DNA of 64,000 bases from Isochrysis galbana (GCA_018136815.1 CM030938.1:5790494-5854493); one strand, 5' to 3'. Shown: positions 10,268-21,799, counted from the first letter of the stretch. Numbers and translations: made by a program. Notes: generated from the sequence alone by a model not told the origin.

Positions 10268-12149
10268 GGCGCACATTTCGGGCGGTAAACACAAAGGCGC
10301 CCTGGCGAGCTTCAACGTACGCACCGACTCCGACGCGGTCTTAGTGGGTGAACTCGGAGAGTACTTCGCCACGCACGCTGACGAGGCAGGCGCAAGCGTT
10401 CCGACGGATGTTCACCTTCTTCGCTATCGCGTCGTCGAATGCTTCCTACATGCGGGGATTCCACTCGAGCGCCTCACCCACATCCGGAAGCTGATCGAGC
10501 GTGGCGGAGTTGCACTCTCAGATCATTCTCATTTGATATCCGCTTATGTTCCTCAAATGGCTGCAAAGGAGTTAGCGTTGCTTCGGTCCGAGCTGAAGGA
10601 CCAACGCATCAGCATTGCCTTCGACGGTACCACGCGCTTAGGTGAAGCTCTTAACATGACAAGCAGGTGGTGTTCAGAAGACTTCACCATCAATATGCGC
10701 CTTTTGACATTCGCGACAACGAAGAAGCACATGAACGCGCGGCAACTCGCCGGCATCATTACGCAGCGATTGTGCAATGCTTGTTCCATTGATGCGGAGC
10801 AAATCTGTGGTATCAGCCGCGATAGCGCCTCTGTGAACGGAGCAGCGTGCAAGTTGCTTAGGGCCAACCCCTTCACGTGTGCTGCTGACTTACTGTGCAT
10901 AAGCCACACGCTCTCCAACGCAGGAGGCCACATCGAGCTTCCTCTTCTTGACGAATGGATGACTCCGTGGCTCGAGTTGGTGGGCGGTCGCGATCCCCAT
11001 CGCGGCGCAAAGGCTTTGTGGGCCGAGATGGTCGAACCGCAAACTGTGCCTGGCTTCAGCACAGTCAGGTGGTGGTCGAAGGCGGAGATCTGCTTTGTCC
11101 TAGCTGAGAACGCGTCCCAGTTGCCCACATTTGTTGAGCTCCTGCAGAAACGCGGATACGGCACATCGACGACGGCAAAGCTGTCCAACATTGTCAAGCA
11201 TCAATTCGACACCCTTAAACTAGAACTCGCCGCCATGCTCGACGTCAAGCAGCTTGTTCAGGTAACATATGAAATGGAAGGTGATCGCTTGGAGCTATTG
11301 CTGGCGCATCGCCGCATCGAAGCCCTCCTCGCCTTTGGTAGAGCCCTAGCTGCCAATCAGGACGGCTGCATGCCAAACGTCGACTCTATTCTCCGCGCGC
11401 AACATAAGATCAATGTTGGCTCTGAGATCAGTAAAGCGTTCCCTGGGCACGGCACCTTTACGGGCAAGGTTGTGAAGATTGAAGCGGGCGCCATTCTCTC
11501 CGAGTTGTATCCGGGCACGACGCGCACGGCATATACGGTGCACTACCCCGACGACGACACTACGGAGGATCTCGAAATCGAAGAGATTCGACGTATGCTC
11601 GTTGTGAACGAGCTGCCCGAACGTAAGCGACTCGCCAATGCCCTTGCCGGCGCATTTACTTACCTCAAAGATCGCGTGAGCGGCGGCTGCAACGATGCAT
11701 TCGATTGTTCAAGCATGTACCAGATGATGCGCGCCGTCCAAGTGTTCGACCCTTCATTCGCGGCTCGTCATGCAACGCTTTCGTCAGTGGACGACCTAGC
11801 ATTTCTCACGCCTTTAGGCATGCCTAATGATGAGGGTGGGATTGATCCTACAGTTCTGAAGGCGCAGTTGCCTGCCTATCTAGCCGCGGCCTCTCATGCG
11901 GCAAGCAATTCAGATGACGTCGACGACTTTTCGGCTTCCGTGCTCAACTGGTGGCGTACCAATGGCAAATCGTTTCCAGCGTGGGCATCCGCGGCTCGTG
12001 TGGTTTTCAGCATCTCTCCAAACTCAGCCTCATGTGAACATGTGTTTGCCTTGCTCCGTTTGATGTACGGTGACCAGCAGTCGGGTGTGTTGTCAGACCA
12101 CCTGCAGGCCTCGTTGATGAGCCGCTTCAATAAGCGGGTAGTGGGTTGA
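10268..12149 (+). pseudogene. hAT-like transposase, C-terminal part (interrupted gene)
   Basis: This continues the gene broken at 5969. It resumes with KAHISGGKHKGAL, which completes the BED-type zinc finger with its two histidines. The catalytic region follows, with SIAFDGTTRLG, QLAGIITQRL and GISRDSASVNGAA, then LLCISHTLSNAGGH (the CxxH feature of hAT transposases) and STVRWWSKAE. A segment near GHGTFTGKVVKIE and TVHYPDDDTTEDLEIEE resembles a Tudor-like reader inserted in the fold. The protein ends in a hATC dimerisation motif (FPAWASAARVVFSISPNSAS, then EHVFALLR). TGA is at 12147-12149. Apart from the insertion the frame is intact for 627 codons. A shorter protein could start inside the nested element's end, but it would lack the finger. 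Confidence 0.88.
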
Positions 12150-12500
12150 TCGGTTGACGAGCGCGATCGTTTTGGTAGTTTCTGTGTGCGCTCTTGATAC
12201 GTTAGCGTTAATTGTGTTGCCTAACTAATTGTTGTTTGCATGCCTGAACTCTGAACTCTATACTCTATCTATTAATCATACTAGCATACTATGGCACACG
12301 CGCGCGTAACGCGTAACACCTCGCTCGTTGCCGGTGGTGGCCGGTGGCCGACCCGGTGGGGCTCGCTCGAACCTCGAAAAACAAAAATTTTGCGAAAATT
12401 AGGGCAAACCTGTCCGAAAATCAGTGCAAAAACACCGAAATTTCCGAAAGAAATTTGGGTAGGTCCGACGCGAAAACCTGGCCGGGGCCAAGTGCGCATT

Positions 12501-13173
12501 GCCATGAAGCTAGAAGAGGAAGGGGAGGCACGCGGCCAGCGGCCAATTCACTACAAATCTAGCTAGAGACCACTTTGTTACTATGTTGTGGATACTCGAG
12601 GAAGCTGAACAATAGCGACACCAGCTCCGCCTTTTTCCTATTCGATCCTACATGACATTGGAACATGGTGCTTAATGTTTGGAGGCGAAAACGGACGCCG
12701 CAAGAGGAGACATCGATTTTCTTTTCATTCTGCTTCTCTGGCCTTCTTCTTTCTTCGTCCCTCTTCCTCTTCCGATGTCGTCGTCGTGGCCTTCGGGGGG
12801 GGAATTCTATTTTTGTCCGATTGGAGAGAACAGACGAAAAACAAAACCCCGTGGGGAGAGAGACGGGAAAGGCTGGGGGAGGGTAGCCACGAAAAGAAGA
12901 GAGTGTGAGGAAGATGGAATGGAAGAGAGAAGAGGGGGGGGGGTGGAGGGAAGAATACACGGGGTGTAGTTGGAGGCAAGAAGAGAGTTATGATGAGGGG
13001 GAGACAGAGGGAGGGGGAGAGGCGAGAAGAAATCGAGAGAAGACAGAGAGAGAAGCTAAAGTGAAAGGGAGGGAGAGAGAAGAGAGAAGAGAGAGAAGAG
13101 AGAGCGAGAGAGAGCGAGAGAGAGAGAGAGGGAGAGAGAGAAAGGGAGGGAGACGCGGCTGAGGTCCCTGTCG
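12501..13173. other. Gene-free stretch with GA-rich tract before the nucleosidase gene
   Basis: After the transposon no homologous ORF is seen. From about 12890 the sequence becomes purine-rich, ending in a GA tract at 13070-13160 directly before the ATG at 13174. This is the likely promoter and 5' UTR of the next gene. Confidence 0.45.
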
Positions 13174-15324
13174 ATGGTGAGGAGCGAGGCCCGGCTGGGC
13201 ATTCTGTCTGCGATGCCCTCGGAGATCGCGCGGCTGCGCGAGTGCGTGCTTGAGCAGGTCGAGTACAAGCGTGGCGAGTGCTTCAGCTTCAGCACGGGAG
13301 TCCTCGAGGGCAAGCCAGTGGTCTTTGGTGAGAGAGAGGGAGAGAGGAAGAGAGGGAGGGAGGGAGGGAAGGAGAGAGAGGGAAGGAGAGAGAGGGAAGG
13401 AGAGGGAAAGGGAGAGGCCGGGGGGAAAGGGGGGCAGGCGGGACGGCGGGCGGTGAGGGAGGGAGCGCGCGGGGGCGCGAAGGGGAGGAGGCGGTGTCTG
13501 GTTGCGGACAGTCGTGGCTGAAAGCTGAGCAGGGGTTTCTCAGAGGGAGAGGCAGGGAAGGGGGAGCATGGTCATGTGAATGGGAAGTCAGGGCGGTGGC
13601 GGGGAGGGGGGGGGGGGGGGGAGGTGGAAACGGAGGTGCGAGTGTTGTGGATAGCAGCGGGTACAGACAGTGCGGCTGGAGACCTTTTGGTCCAGCGACG
13701 TGTGCCACCACCAGAGTAAGGAGCAGAGGCGGTGGCTTGATGGCGCAGGGTTTGGTTAGAGGGATTGGTCGAGCAAGAGACATACTTGGTGGTGGGAGCA
13801 GGCAGGGGCAAGCCAATGCAGGGGCCAGGAGCTTTATGGGGGACACGACATCGTGGATCGTAGCACAACAACCATGGCGATAGACGAGGTTAGATCACTT
13901 GCACAGGAGAAAGCGACACAGGGGGGAGGCGCGTCGAGAGGAATGACAGTGAGATTGGGCTGCTGATTGGCACAGAGGGAAGCATCCATTCATCTGTATT
14001 TATTTTCGTCGCACACGGATCCTGCTAATTGCATGCCGCAGGTGCATCGGGTGTCGGGATGGTCTTTGCTGCGTCAGCTGTCACGACGATGATTGCAGAG
14101 TTCAATGCGACGATGGTCATCTTCACTGGCGTCGCTGGGGGGCTGAAACCCGGGCAAGAGATTGGCGACTTGGTCCTCGGCGCGGTATGTGGCGATTGGC
14201 TCCCGGACGCGCTGTGGCATCGGAATGGCAGGCCCCAACCAAGCTCGCCCGTACGCATGGTCCGGAATTTTCCACACTCGCTCCGTCCCCTATTGGATTT
14301 AGGAGGTAATCAATTATGACATGGACTGTCGCTCATTCAAGTACCCATGGGATCCTTCGTACCAGCTTAAGCTCGGTGAGACGCCCTTCACCCCGTGGGC
14401 CTACGTTTACAGCGCAGATGCGCATCTCCTCGAACTTGCCAAAGGTGAGCGGGTGCCTTGGCCTTGGCGGTAATTCAGTTCCAAGGCATGTACCATGTTG
14501 GGACGCTGTCCTAGATTAAGTGGGCATGGTGGCGATCAGAGACCCAGCCGCATAGCACGGAAGGTCTCTAGCCGACGCCGCGCGCCACGCAACTGGCTTC
14601 GGCGTCTGTACCCGACGCTTTCGCACCGGGCCTTGCCTCACCCTGTTCTCCCAATCCGAGCAGCGGCTCCACCACCTGACGGGAACAAGATCATTGTTGG
14701 CCGCATCGCCTCCGGTTCCAAGTTCTGTGATACCAACGCAAAGGCGGAGATGGAAAAGACGCACTGGCCACATGTCGGCAGCCCAGAATGCTGCGAGATG
14801 GAGAATGCCGCCGTCGCCCAGGTGCGAACGCAACCGCGCCACGGTTGTCGTTGTCTCGCGGATGAGCACATCTCTTCCATTTGCAGGGGAGTGTGAAAAG
14901 CGACTATGCGGAATTCCAGCTAAGCCTTTGGCCGCCTTGCGTTCGAGTAGCCCAGGCCGAACCCACTCATCGGATGTATTGCAGATCTGTCGTGCGTACG
15001 ACGTCCCATATGTGTCGTTGCGCGCCTTGTCGGATCTCATCAGCGGCGATGCCGCAGCTGACTTCAATGACTTCTGCGAGCGGGTGCGCCCGAAGCCCTC
15101 CCCTGTGAACCGGCAGCAGCTTGGACTGCGAACACATCTTGCCCACCGTCTTGCCCTCCGATTGATGGCGTCGCTGCCGACTCTTGCTTCAGGCTGCTGA
15201 TAATCTTGTGCCGATTGTCCGATATGTCGTTGCCAATGCGACGATCCCTTGCTTGGCTAGCTCGAGTGCGGACGCTGGAAATGCGATGGGGGCGTCGGGT
15301 CGGAGCTCTACTACAGAGGCTTAG
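13174..15324 (+). CDS. 5'-methylthioadenosine/S-adenosylhomocysteine nucleosidase
   Basis: This enzyme cleaves MTA and/or SAH to adenine and the thioribosyl sugar in methionine salvage. The proposed coding sequence is join(13174..13327,14042..14184,14303..14444,14664..14821,14985..15083,15193..15324), 275 residues. Exon 1 has GILSAMPSEIARL, matching the N-terminal strand and catalytic Glu of the family. Exon 2 has ASGVGMVFAASA and VIFTGVAGGLKPGQEIGDLV. Exon 3 has NYDMDCRSFKYP. Exon 4 has IIVGRIASGSKF and CCEMENAAVAQ, with the sugar-binding Met-Glu. Exon 5 has YDVPYVSLRALSDL, with the catalytic Asp. Exon 6 closes the helix and ends at TAG 15322. All introns are GT-AG and all phases agree. Intron 1 (714 bp) is full of GA and poly-G. 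Plant and bacterial MTANs are of similar size. Substrate preference cannot be read from the sequence. Confidence 0.9.
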
Positions 15325-15638
15325 TGGTCTCAGTTCAACAACCCAGCTCCACATAGCTACTGCATTCAGGACTGCCATGATGCGCCTTCTTGTGCGGTTT
15401 CTACTTCAGCAATGTGTTTACCATTAGGCGAACCTTGCTATCACTTGCTTGCAGCCAACTGTTGTCGTGCGAGAGGCGGCGGCGCTCAGCGCTTCATGCA
15501 CGCAGGTCTCAGGGTTCCCTCTATTTTGCAGTGAACAGGACGAGGCTCGTGCAGCGACATCCCTCATCTCTGCGCCCCCTATGGTGAGTAAAAGGCCAGT
15601 GGAATCATTAAAAAAACTTTCTAAAACTTCCCGCTCCT

Positions 15639-15690
15639 CAACTAAGTGCTATACTTAGTTCGCCCAGGGGGGGGGGGGGGCACGAGCCCC
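15639..15690 (+). repeat. Repeat H, terminal fragment
   Basis: AACTAAGTGCTATACTTAGT, then CGCCC, a G-run and CACGAGCCCCCC match the hairpin end of repeat H in the orientation of the 36574 copy. A K-like AT-rich tract (TTAAAAAAACTTTCTAAAAC) lies immediately before it. Confidence 0.6.
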
Positions 15691-15849
15691 CCGATGTATA
15701 GTTCCGGTATCGCGTTGTTGGAGGTCCGGGATTGGAATTTTCGGAATAATTCTTTTGTCATTCTTTCCTCGTGTATGAGGAAGTCAAAGCTTTCTTTGTT
15801 TGATTGTTGGCCTGGATGTTCTCCGGATCATATCTATCGTGTCGTTGAG

Positions 15850-16011
15850 TTGTCGAGTCGAGCGCTACCGGAGGGCTCTGAGCCACTCCGTCGCGAGCGG
15901 CACCGGCGGCTAGCGCGGCGCTTTGGCCCTCCTCCCCGCCGGGAGTCGGGTGAATGAAATTCTGGACTGGGTCGGGCAACTCCATTTGGGTGTTTGGACT
16001 GGGGACGAACT
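15850..16011 (+). repeat. Repeat R, copy 1 (uninterrupted)
   Basis: This copy runs from TGTCGAGTCGAGCG through GCGGCTAGCGCGGCGCTTTG to GGTGTTTGGACTGGGGACGA. It matches 47732-47853 plus 51422-51480 (split by a transposon) and 56345-56515. Its uninterrupted AAATTCTGGACTGGGTCGGG shows the empty target site of the transposon at 47854. Confidence 0.8.
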
Positions 16012-16439
16012 ACTATCAATAAAACTGATAGGGTCATGGGGGCCGCGTACCCCCCCTCCTCCATCGCAGACACCCTCGGGGTGGGCCTGCAGACACAAAA
16101 GTCGCGTTCCGGGCGCTTACGTTGTCTGGGCAGGTGGACAACGCTGCGCTTTGGGTATGCCGACGTTGGTGCGTGTGAACGCGGGTTTTACATGGCACCA
16201 GCAACCCGAGGCGGACCCCGCGCGCGGAACAGGTACGCCGCCGCTCGGCTCGCATTCGCCATGTACCGAGCCTGCGGCGCCAGGTCGAGCTCCTGCACCG
16301 CCTAAGGCTCGAGCTCCACTCCTTGTCGGCCATCTCGACCAACTCGCGCAGGGACCGCGGATGGAACGCATCTCGCCTGTCTCTAGGAAGCCACAGCACC
16401 ATGACAAAGTGGATGTCGAGTGAATCTATGTGTGGGGGG

Positions 16440-16655
16440 GTTGGGGGGGGATGGCGACTGAAGCGCCGTTCCATATCCTTTGGTGGTGGGGGACGGGACG
16501 CTTCTCTATTGTCACCTTTTGGTACCAGAATCTCACATTGTGAACGCTTTTCCATCTATGGGGTGATGGCGATTGAACGCTTTTCCACGTGTGGGCTGAT
16601 GGTGATTGAACGCTTTTCCATGCTGTGGGGTGATGGTGATTGAGCGCTTCTCGCC
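16440..16655 (+). repeat. Minisatellite, about 4 to 5 degenerate units of 36 to 40 bp
   Basis: Units contain GATGGYGATTGAACGCTTTT followed by CCATSTRTGGGG. A diverged stretch of the same kind occurs at 53055-53165. Confidence 0.6.
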
Positions 16656-16806
16656 TAGGGAGAGAGTGGGTCAGCATGGCAGTGGCCTCCTGGCAAGCCA
16701 TCAGGCATGCCAGGAGAGTGGGTGGTTCCTCCCCCATGGCAGGGGAGGAGTGGAGAGAGGGGGGGGCTCGTGCCCCCCCATGGGCGAACTAAGTATAAAC
16801 TTAGTT
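16643..16806 (+). repeat. Repeat H, copy A
   Basis: The copy runs from GGCAGTGGCCTCCTGGCAAG to a double hairpin. The first hairpin is GGGGGGGC-TCGT-GCCCCCCC (16759-16779) and the second is AACTAAGTATAAACTTAGTT (16787-16806). The right end is shared with 59765-60010 and, inverted, with 36574-36800. The left ends differ, a pattern expected of 5'-truncated retroposed copies. Confidence 0.7.
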
Positions 16807-17455
16807 CGGCGTCCTGTGATAAATCCCAATTCGTCACAAAGGCGTAATATCGGCTTGAGAATCGCCCTCAGGAGCTTGTCCTGGCGGACCTACCGTCAGC
16901 GTTATACCGTTGCCGTGATAGTACCGGGCTAGTGGCTAGTGGTAGCTAGTGGAAGTAGTGGCGTACTAACGCTCCTTATCCAGCGCGCAGGCTGTAGTGC
17001 TAGAGCGCTAGTGCATATGCGGCGGCAGCGCCCCCCCTCGTGCGCTATTACGCTACACTAGGCTCGGCATAGGGGCGAACGATCTTAATCCCGATCGTTC
17101 TCCATTGATCAAAACCAAAGGTAGGAAGCATAAATAGGATTCGGTTAAGCATCATCCGTCGAGACGTCTCGCCTCCCATAAGGTGTATCCGTAGATAGTA
17201 CAATGATACGGCTCGCATCAACAAGTTGCAACAATTCTTTGATGCACCGAACACATGATGAATGGACGTTGGGGCGACTCGCCGACCCTGCATGCATCAG
17301 AGTACCAAGAGCGCGTGGCGGAAGAAACGAGGGCCGAAACACCACTTGGCGGCAGAGTCGCTTTTTCAAGTAGACACAACGCTTTCATGCCACAAAAGAT
17401 GAAGTGTGGGCAACGAAGCGAACGAAGAAGGGACCAACCCTATCGAGACGAAAGC
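16807..17455. other. Intergenic stretch, no gene seen
   Basis: No homologous ORF is present. Part of it must be the 3' UTR of the minus-strand membrane-protein gene that ends at 17456. Confidence 0.35.
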
Positions 17456-20400
17456 TTAACGGCAAGAAGCTTGCAAGGAGCTGGGCGATTGCATGACTAA
17501 GAAGAGGAGCCAGACAAGGATGCGGCCAAGGAGGAGCTTTCTTTGAAATCGCGACGCGACGACGGATGGCAGCGATTCATTCTTTGGCCTCTCCGCACCC
17601 AACCATTTCCTCGCGCCGTTCACTTGAGCCTTTGAGGCATTCCACACGAATGAAGGGTTAGCTAACCGGGAGTACACCCAAAAGTACAATCTTCTCGTTT
17701 GGCGGTGCAAAGGCCACGGATTTGCTCGCATAGTGTGCATGGTATTCTCACCTTTTGACTGCGTTTCGCGAGGCACCAGGAAGCCGTCGCCATTGTAGTA
17801 GAACTGCGATTCATCATCCAGTATGAAGCAGTCCTTGTCGGATGCGCCACTAGTTGCCGCGTCCGACGAACGCTCTGCCTCGGTTGGCCCAAGGACACTT
17901 GGATCATCTCGAAGACGCAATGGCCGCAACTGCTCACTGGCCCCATCGAAAGGCTCATCCTCGGTGATCGACGGAAGATTTGTGTGGTTGAAGAAAGGCG
18001 ATGAGACAATAGATCTCCTCCTCCGCCGGCGGCGCGACCGACGGGGCCCGCCACTCTGCCTCGAAGGACCCTGAAGCATCCCATTCAGCCAGGATACTCC
18101 AGCAGGCGTCTGCAACAACTGAATCAACCAGGCTGGAGCTTGCGGCACGGCTCCACTTTCCATGTGGGGGCCGTTCGTCCGGGTGGACTGCTCCACGTCG
18201 GATTGCATCTTCGAGAATCGTGCATGGATCTCTTGTGTGTGGTGAGACCACAGGTGCTCCAGCCGCTGTGCCTCAATCTGCGAAAGAAGGCGAGAGCGTT
18301 TCCATAGCGTGGCAAGAACACTATGAACGAAAGTATAAGCCTGCAAGAGTGGGGATTCATTCGGGAAGAATGAGCACGTTTTCCGTCGGGCTAGGAGGGG
18401 TGTTTCCAAGAGGGACTCGGCATGTTCTCACCAAGGCGAATCCCCATTGTGCGGATGCTGCGCGCGTCATGACTCGGTCAATCTCGGCCGCGTCGGAGGA
18501 GCGGAAGAGAACTGCATGAAGCTCGGCGTATATAGCCACCAGCAGCAGAAGCACACGCCACTTCGACGGCAAGGGACTCGTTGCGAGCATGAAGCCAATT
18601 GCGAGTGCGGAGATGCCATAACCCGCCGTGAACGGCGGGTGGTCCGACGTGATCGACCAGAGTGCGTCGCCTTCGCTCGTGGATGCCTCAGGATAGTCTC
18701 CTGCCGGATCATTCATCAGATTGGCCCGAAACATGTACCAACATCTCAGCCAGTGTTCGGCGCCGATCGCCATGATGCGACGCGCAAGAGCACCCAGAGC
18801 TCCTCGGAGTGTAAGCACGATATGGCCAAAGGGGAGGGCGCGTGCCCAGTGTGTGGCGATCCCAACGGGGAGAAGGTGAATGCAGATAAAGTGCAGGCCC
18901 GCAAGGATGGCTCCGCTGCGATTCGTCGCAACGAATACGTCAAGGCCTGCAGTCAGGTGTGCGTAGCCCATATGGTACATAGCGGTCACGCTGAGCAGGG
19001 CGACTTGCGCAGTGAGAAGGTGGATTTGTAGCAGTGGGCCGTCTCGCCACGCTGCCTCGAGGTCAGCGTCCGCTTGTTTGCGGTCAGCCTTACTCAGAAC
19101 GTCCGTCGCGAGACGTAGATCCCCCAGAGTTTTTTCGAAACGTGCGGCGCGCCGCAATACGGCTGCTGCAAGTGCCCATGAGACGCACGAGCCGGCAGTG
19201 AACAATACTGGTGGCCCGCTCGCCGCGGCAATGGACACCTCGCCCAGCTTGCGCTGAGTTTCCACCATCAAGTAGAAAGCCACGACTGCGATGAGCAAGA
19301 CGCACTGCACACGAACGCGAGACGAAGCCGGAAGCAGCCCCAGGAGAACACCGTAGTTTATTGCTTTCTCAGTGCCCTCCCACTGCATCATTGCGGCGGC
19401 CACGCTTGCCGTGTCGGACATCCGCTCTAGCGCTGAGAGCTTCCGATGAATCTTGAAGCAGACCGCGGCACTCGCCACGAACAGGCCGATGCCTTCGGGG
19501 ATGCGCGCGCCCAGTATTGAGCATCGAGCCTGCTCCGCGCCGGAGATTGCGATACCCGCGGCCAGTATCAGGTATGGAAGCTCCAGGCGAGGTGCGGAGG
19601 GCGACGACGTGGCCAGCGACCCAGCTACCATAGTACCAAACGAAAGAGCGGCGGACACGAGCAAGAGCACCGCAAGCTGACGCCGCAGAGCTACCACAGC
19701 CACCGGCTCACGAGGCCTTTTCCGATTTCGCACCCATCGCTGAAGGTAACGGACAGCCCGCCTCGTGCTTCGCAGCCTCGCGCGTGGCAAAAATGCGCGC
19801 CACGCCGCTTGGATGCGCATGGCAACGTTGTGGGCCGGTGAGCGATCGCGAGAAAACGCTGACGAGGAGTCAGCCTCAGGTACAAATGCGGCCAACGGAA
19901 CCAAGCAGCTCGAGCCATCCACCGCGTCCTCTAGGAGGACGCGCTGCACGACACGCAGCTCGTGGCTGCTTATGAGGTGCGGCAGATTGAGCGCGCGGAA
20001 GAGGCGTTGAGCCCTCACGGCCGACAGCGGTGCAATCTGTTTAGCTTGACGCTCCGACACAGCCGGTTCGAGCGCACCTGACGGTGACATCTCTCTCGCG
20101 CGCACTATCGCAAGCTCACGTGCCCTCTTTCCGAAGAGAGGCATCATTGCGGACTGACCGTCATGCGATGACAACGAAGATGAGAACAACGGTTCTGATA
20201 GAGGCGATGATGACGCCTCGCTCACGCTTGTGAGCGCGTTTGCGAACTCCAGCGCTTCCGCGGGCGTGAGGGGCTGGTCCAGAATAAGGGGAGGTGATAG
20301 GTCCTGACTGGCTGGCATGACTACCCCCCCGCTCGAGTGGGATTCGTACTCACACTGTGCGACGGCATCTTGCGCCATGATATTGGGAAGCGGCGAAGCT

Positions 20401-20699
20401 GGAGGAGGAGGTATCTGCTGCTCCTCTGGAAAATGGCTGAGTTGCCGCGTCGACACCTCGTCGTGCCCAACCATCAGGGTGGCTTCGCTTTCGAGCTTGC
20501 GAGTCTTGGCAGGCGCGTCTGCCGTGAATGGACAGCGCACATCCTCTAGCAGCTCGTCCGCGACCGTAACAGAGGAAGGGGAGAAGCCACCGTCGTGCTG
20601 GGCCGTCGCCGATACAAGACTGAGTTTGAGCTTTCCCGCCAGCTGCTCGGTTGAACCCCCTCCCTCCTTCCCTTTGTTTGGGGGATTCTCCTCGCTCAT
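17456..20699 (-). CDS. Large multi-pass membrane protein with IQ motif, function unknown
   Basis: The proposed coding sequence is complement(join(17456..18340,18432..20699)), 1050 residues. The first 290 residues are polar and Ser/Pro-rich. Residues about 295-315 read RIQAAWRAFLPRARL, an IQ-type calmodulin-binding motif, followed by a basic stretch. From about residue 340 to 750 there are some eight to ten hydrophobic segments. The 91-bp intron has a GTGAGA donor after WGFAL and a CTCTTGCAG acceptor before AYTFVHS, both in phase 0. Without splicing the first frame would end 23 residues later. Exon 2 is mostly soluble, with an Arg-rich run and one more hydrophobic stretch near its end (LLLGRILVWLLFLV). 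I chose ATG 20699 because sequence further upstream is purine-rich repeat. I do not recognise the family. A calmodulin-regulated channel or receptor is only a guess. Confidence 0.7.
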
Positions 20700-20879
20700 G
20701 TGCCCTTCTCTGCCCCACGGATGGCTCTCCCCTTCCTCGAGAGCCGGACCCTCGCTGCACTCGCGGTCTCCCAGCCCTTGCCTTGGCCCTCTGATCGGTC
20801 TATCGGCGTGCCAAGACACTTTGCCTGCGTCCCCTCCGCCCTTGCCGTCCATCCACTCCGCGCGGTCTGCTCTGCGGCA

Positions 20880-21117
20880 CTTCCACCCTCCCTCCCAGCC
20901 TCTCCCTCCCTCCCTCCCTCTTGCTCTCTCCCTCTTGCTCTCTCTCTCTCCCGCTCTCTCTCCCCCCACCTCGCTCCTCCCCTCCTCTCTCTCTCTCTCT
21001 CTACTCTCCGGTTGCAAGAGGGAAGAAGAGAGGAAGAAGAACGAGAGGAGAGGAGGAGAAACACGGGGTCACACTCCGTACCAATCGAAAAATCGCCGTC
21101 ACCAGAAAGAAACTCTC

Positions 21118-21215
<98 letters not shown>

Positions 21216-21235
21216 TCTTCCGCCCTCTCTCCCAT
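20880..21235. repeat. (CT)n-rich tract upstream of the IQ membrane protein
   Basis: CT runs at 20905-21002 and 21118-21225, with a CTGT interruption near 21174-21185, lie in the 5' flank of the minus-strand gene starting at 20699. They form (GA)n on its coding strand. Confidence 0.93.
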
Positions 21236-21799
21236 CTTCTCTAAGTCTAGAGAGAGGTGCTCATCTTCTCCTTTCTTCTCTTCCACGCCGCAATCTTCAA
21301 CAATCTCGTCGCATCTTCAAACAATCTCGAATCCTCTTCAAGCAATCTCGTCGATGTTTGTGCACTTAGAGAACACTCCTCCCGATGAGAACGACGGCCC
21401 GGCAAGCGAGATTGCGGGCGGCTGACGCCGAGATGCAAGCGTCGAGGTGGCGAGACCTCCGCCTTCCTGGCTTCTCTCTTCTCACTTCTCTCCCCCTTCT
21501 CATATCGAGTCTCGCTCTTTCACAGAGATTTCATGCTAAGACTCGAGCGCTTGGCTGCTGCGTGTCCACAAAAGTATTCAGACTCACCAAAGGACGGAGT
21601 ACTTTATTTTTAAAACTTTATTTCTAGCCTTGAGCCATGCACCAGCTCGCTTAGCCACCACACACAACACCCAAGGCACAAGGCACAGAACTTCTACAGA
21701 TGAAACCACCTGAGTTTATCTCCCCGCTCGCAGGCCTCCGGCTCCCGTTAGAAAACGCAAGGTGGTAGGCGCAGGTTTGCTCACCCTTCCCCCCCTCCT
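21236..21799. other. Gene-free stretch
   Basis: No homology is recognised. The repeated CAATCTCGTCGCATCTTCAA and CAATCTCGAATCCTCTTCAA (about 21300-21350) form a small direct-repeat cluster of about 20-bp units. Confidence 0.4.

Larger units (their letters stand above)
4984..12491 (+). mobile_element. hAT-like DNA transposon with nested insertion
   Basis: A 23-bp perfect terminal inverted repeat beginning TTGGCCCCGG lies at 4984-5006 and, inverted, at 12469-12491. The sequence GTGCGCATT directly precedes the left end (4975-4983) and directly follows the right end (12492-12500), a 9-bp target duplication (hAT elements usually make 8 bp). AT-rich subterminal sequence follows both ends. Inside is a transposase gene split by another element at 5970-10260. 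Without that insertion the transposon is about 3.2 kb. The coding region is otherwise open, so the insertion appears recent relative to coding decay. Confidence 0.85.

Noticed and set aside
20700-21017. N-terminal extension of the IQ membrane protein to 21017
   Set aside because: The extra residues come from purine-rich repeat sequence in the 5' flank. ATG 20699 is the first start followed by normal protein sequence.
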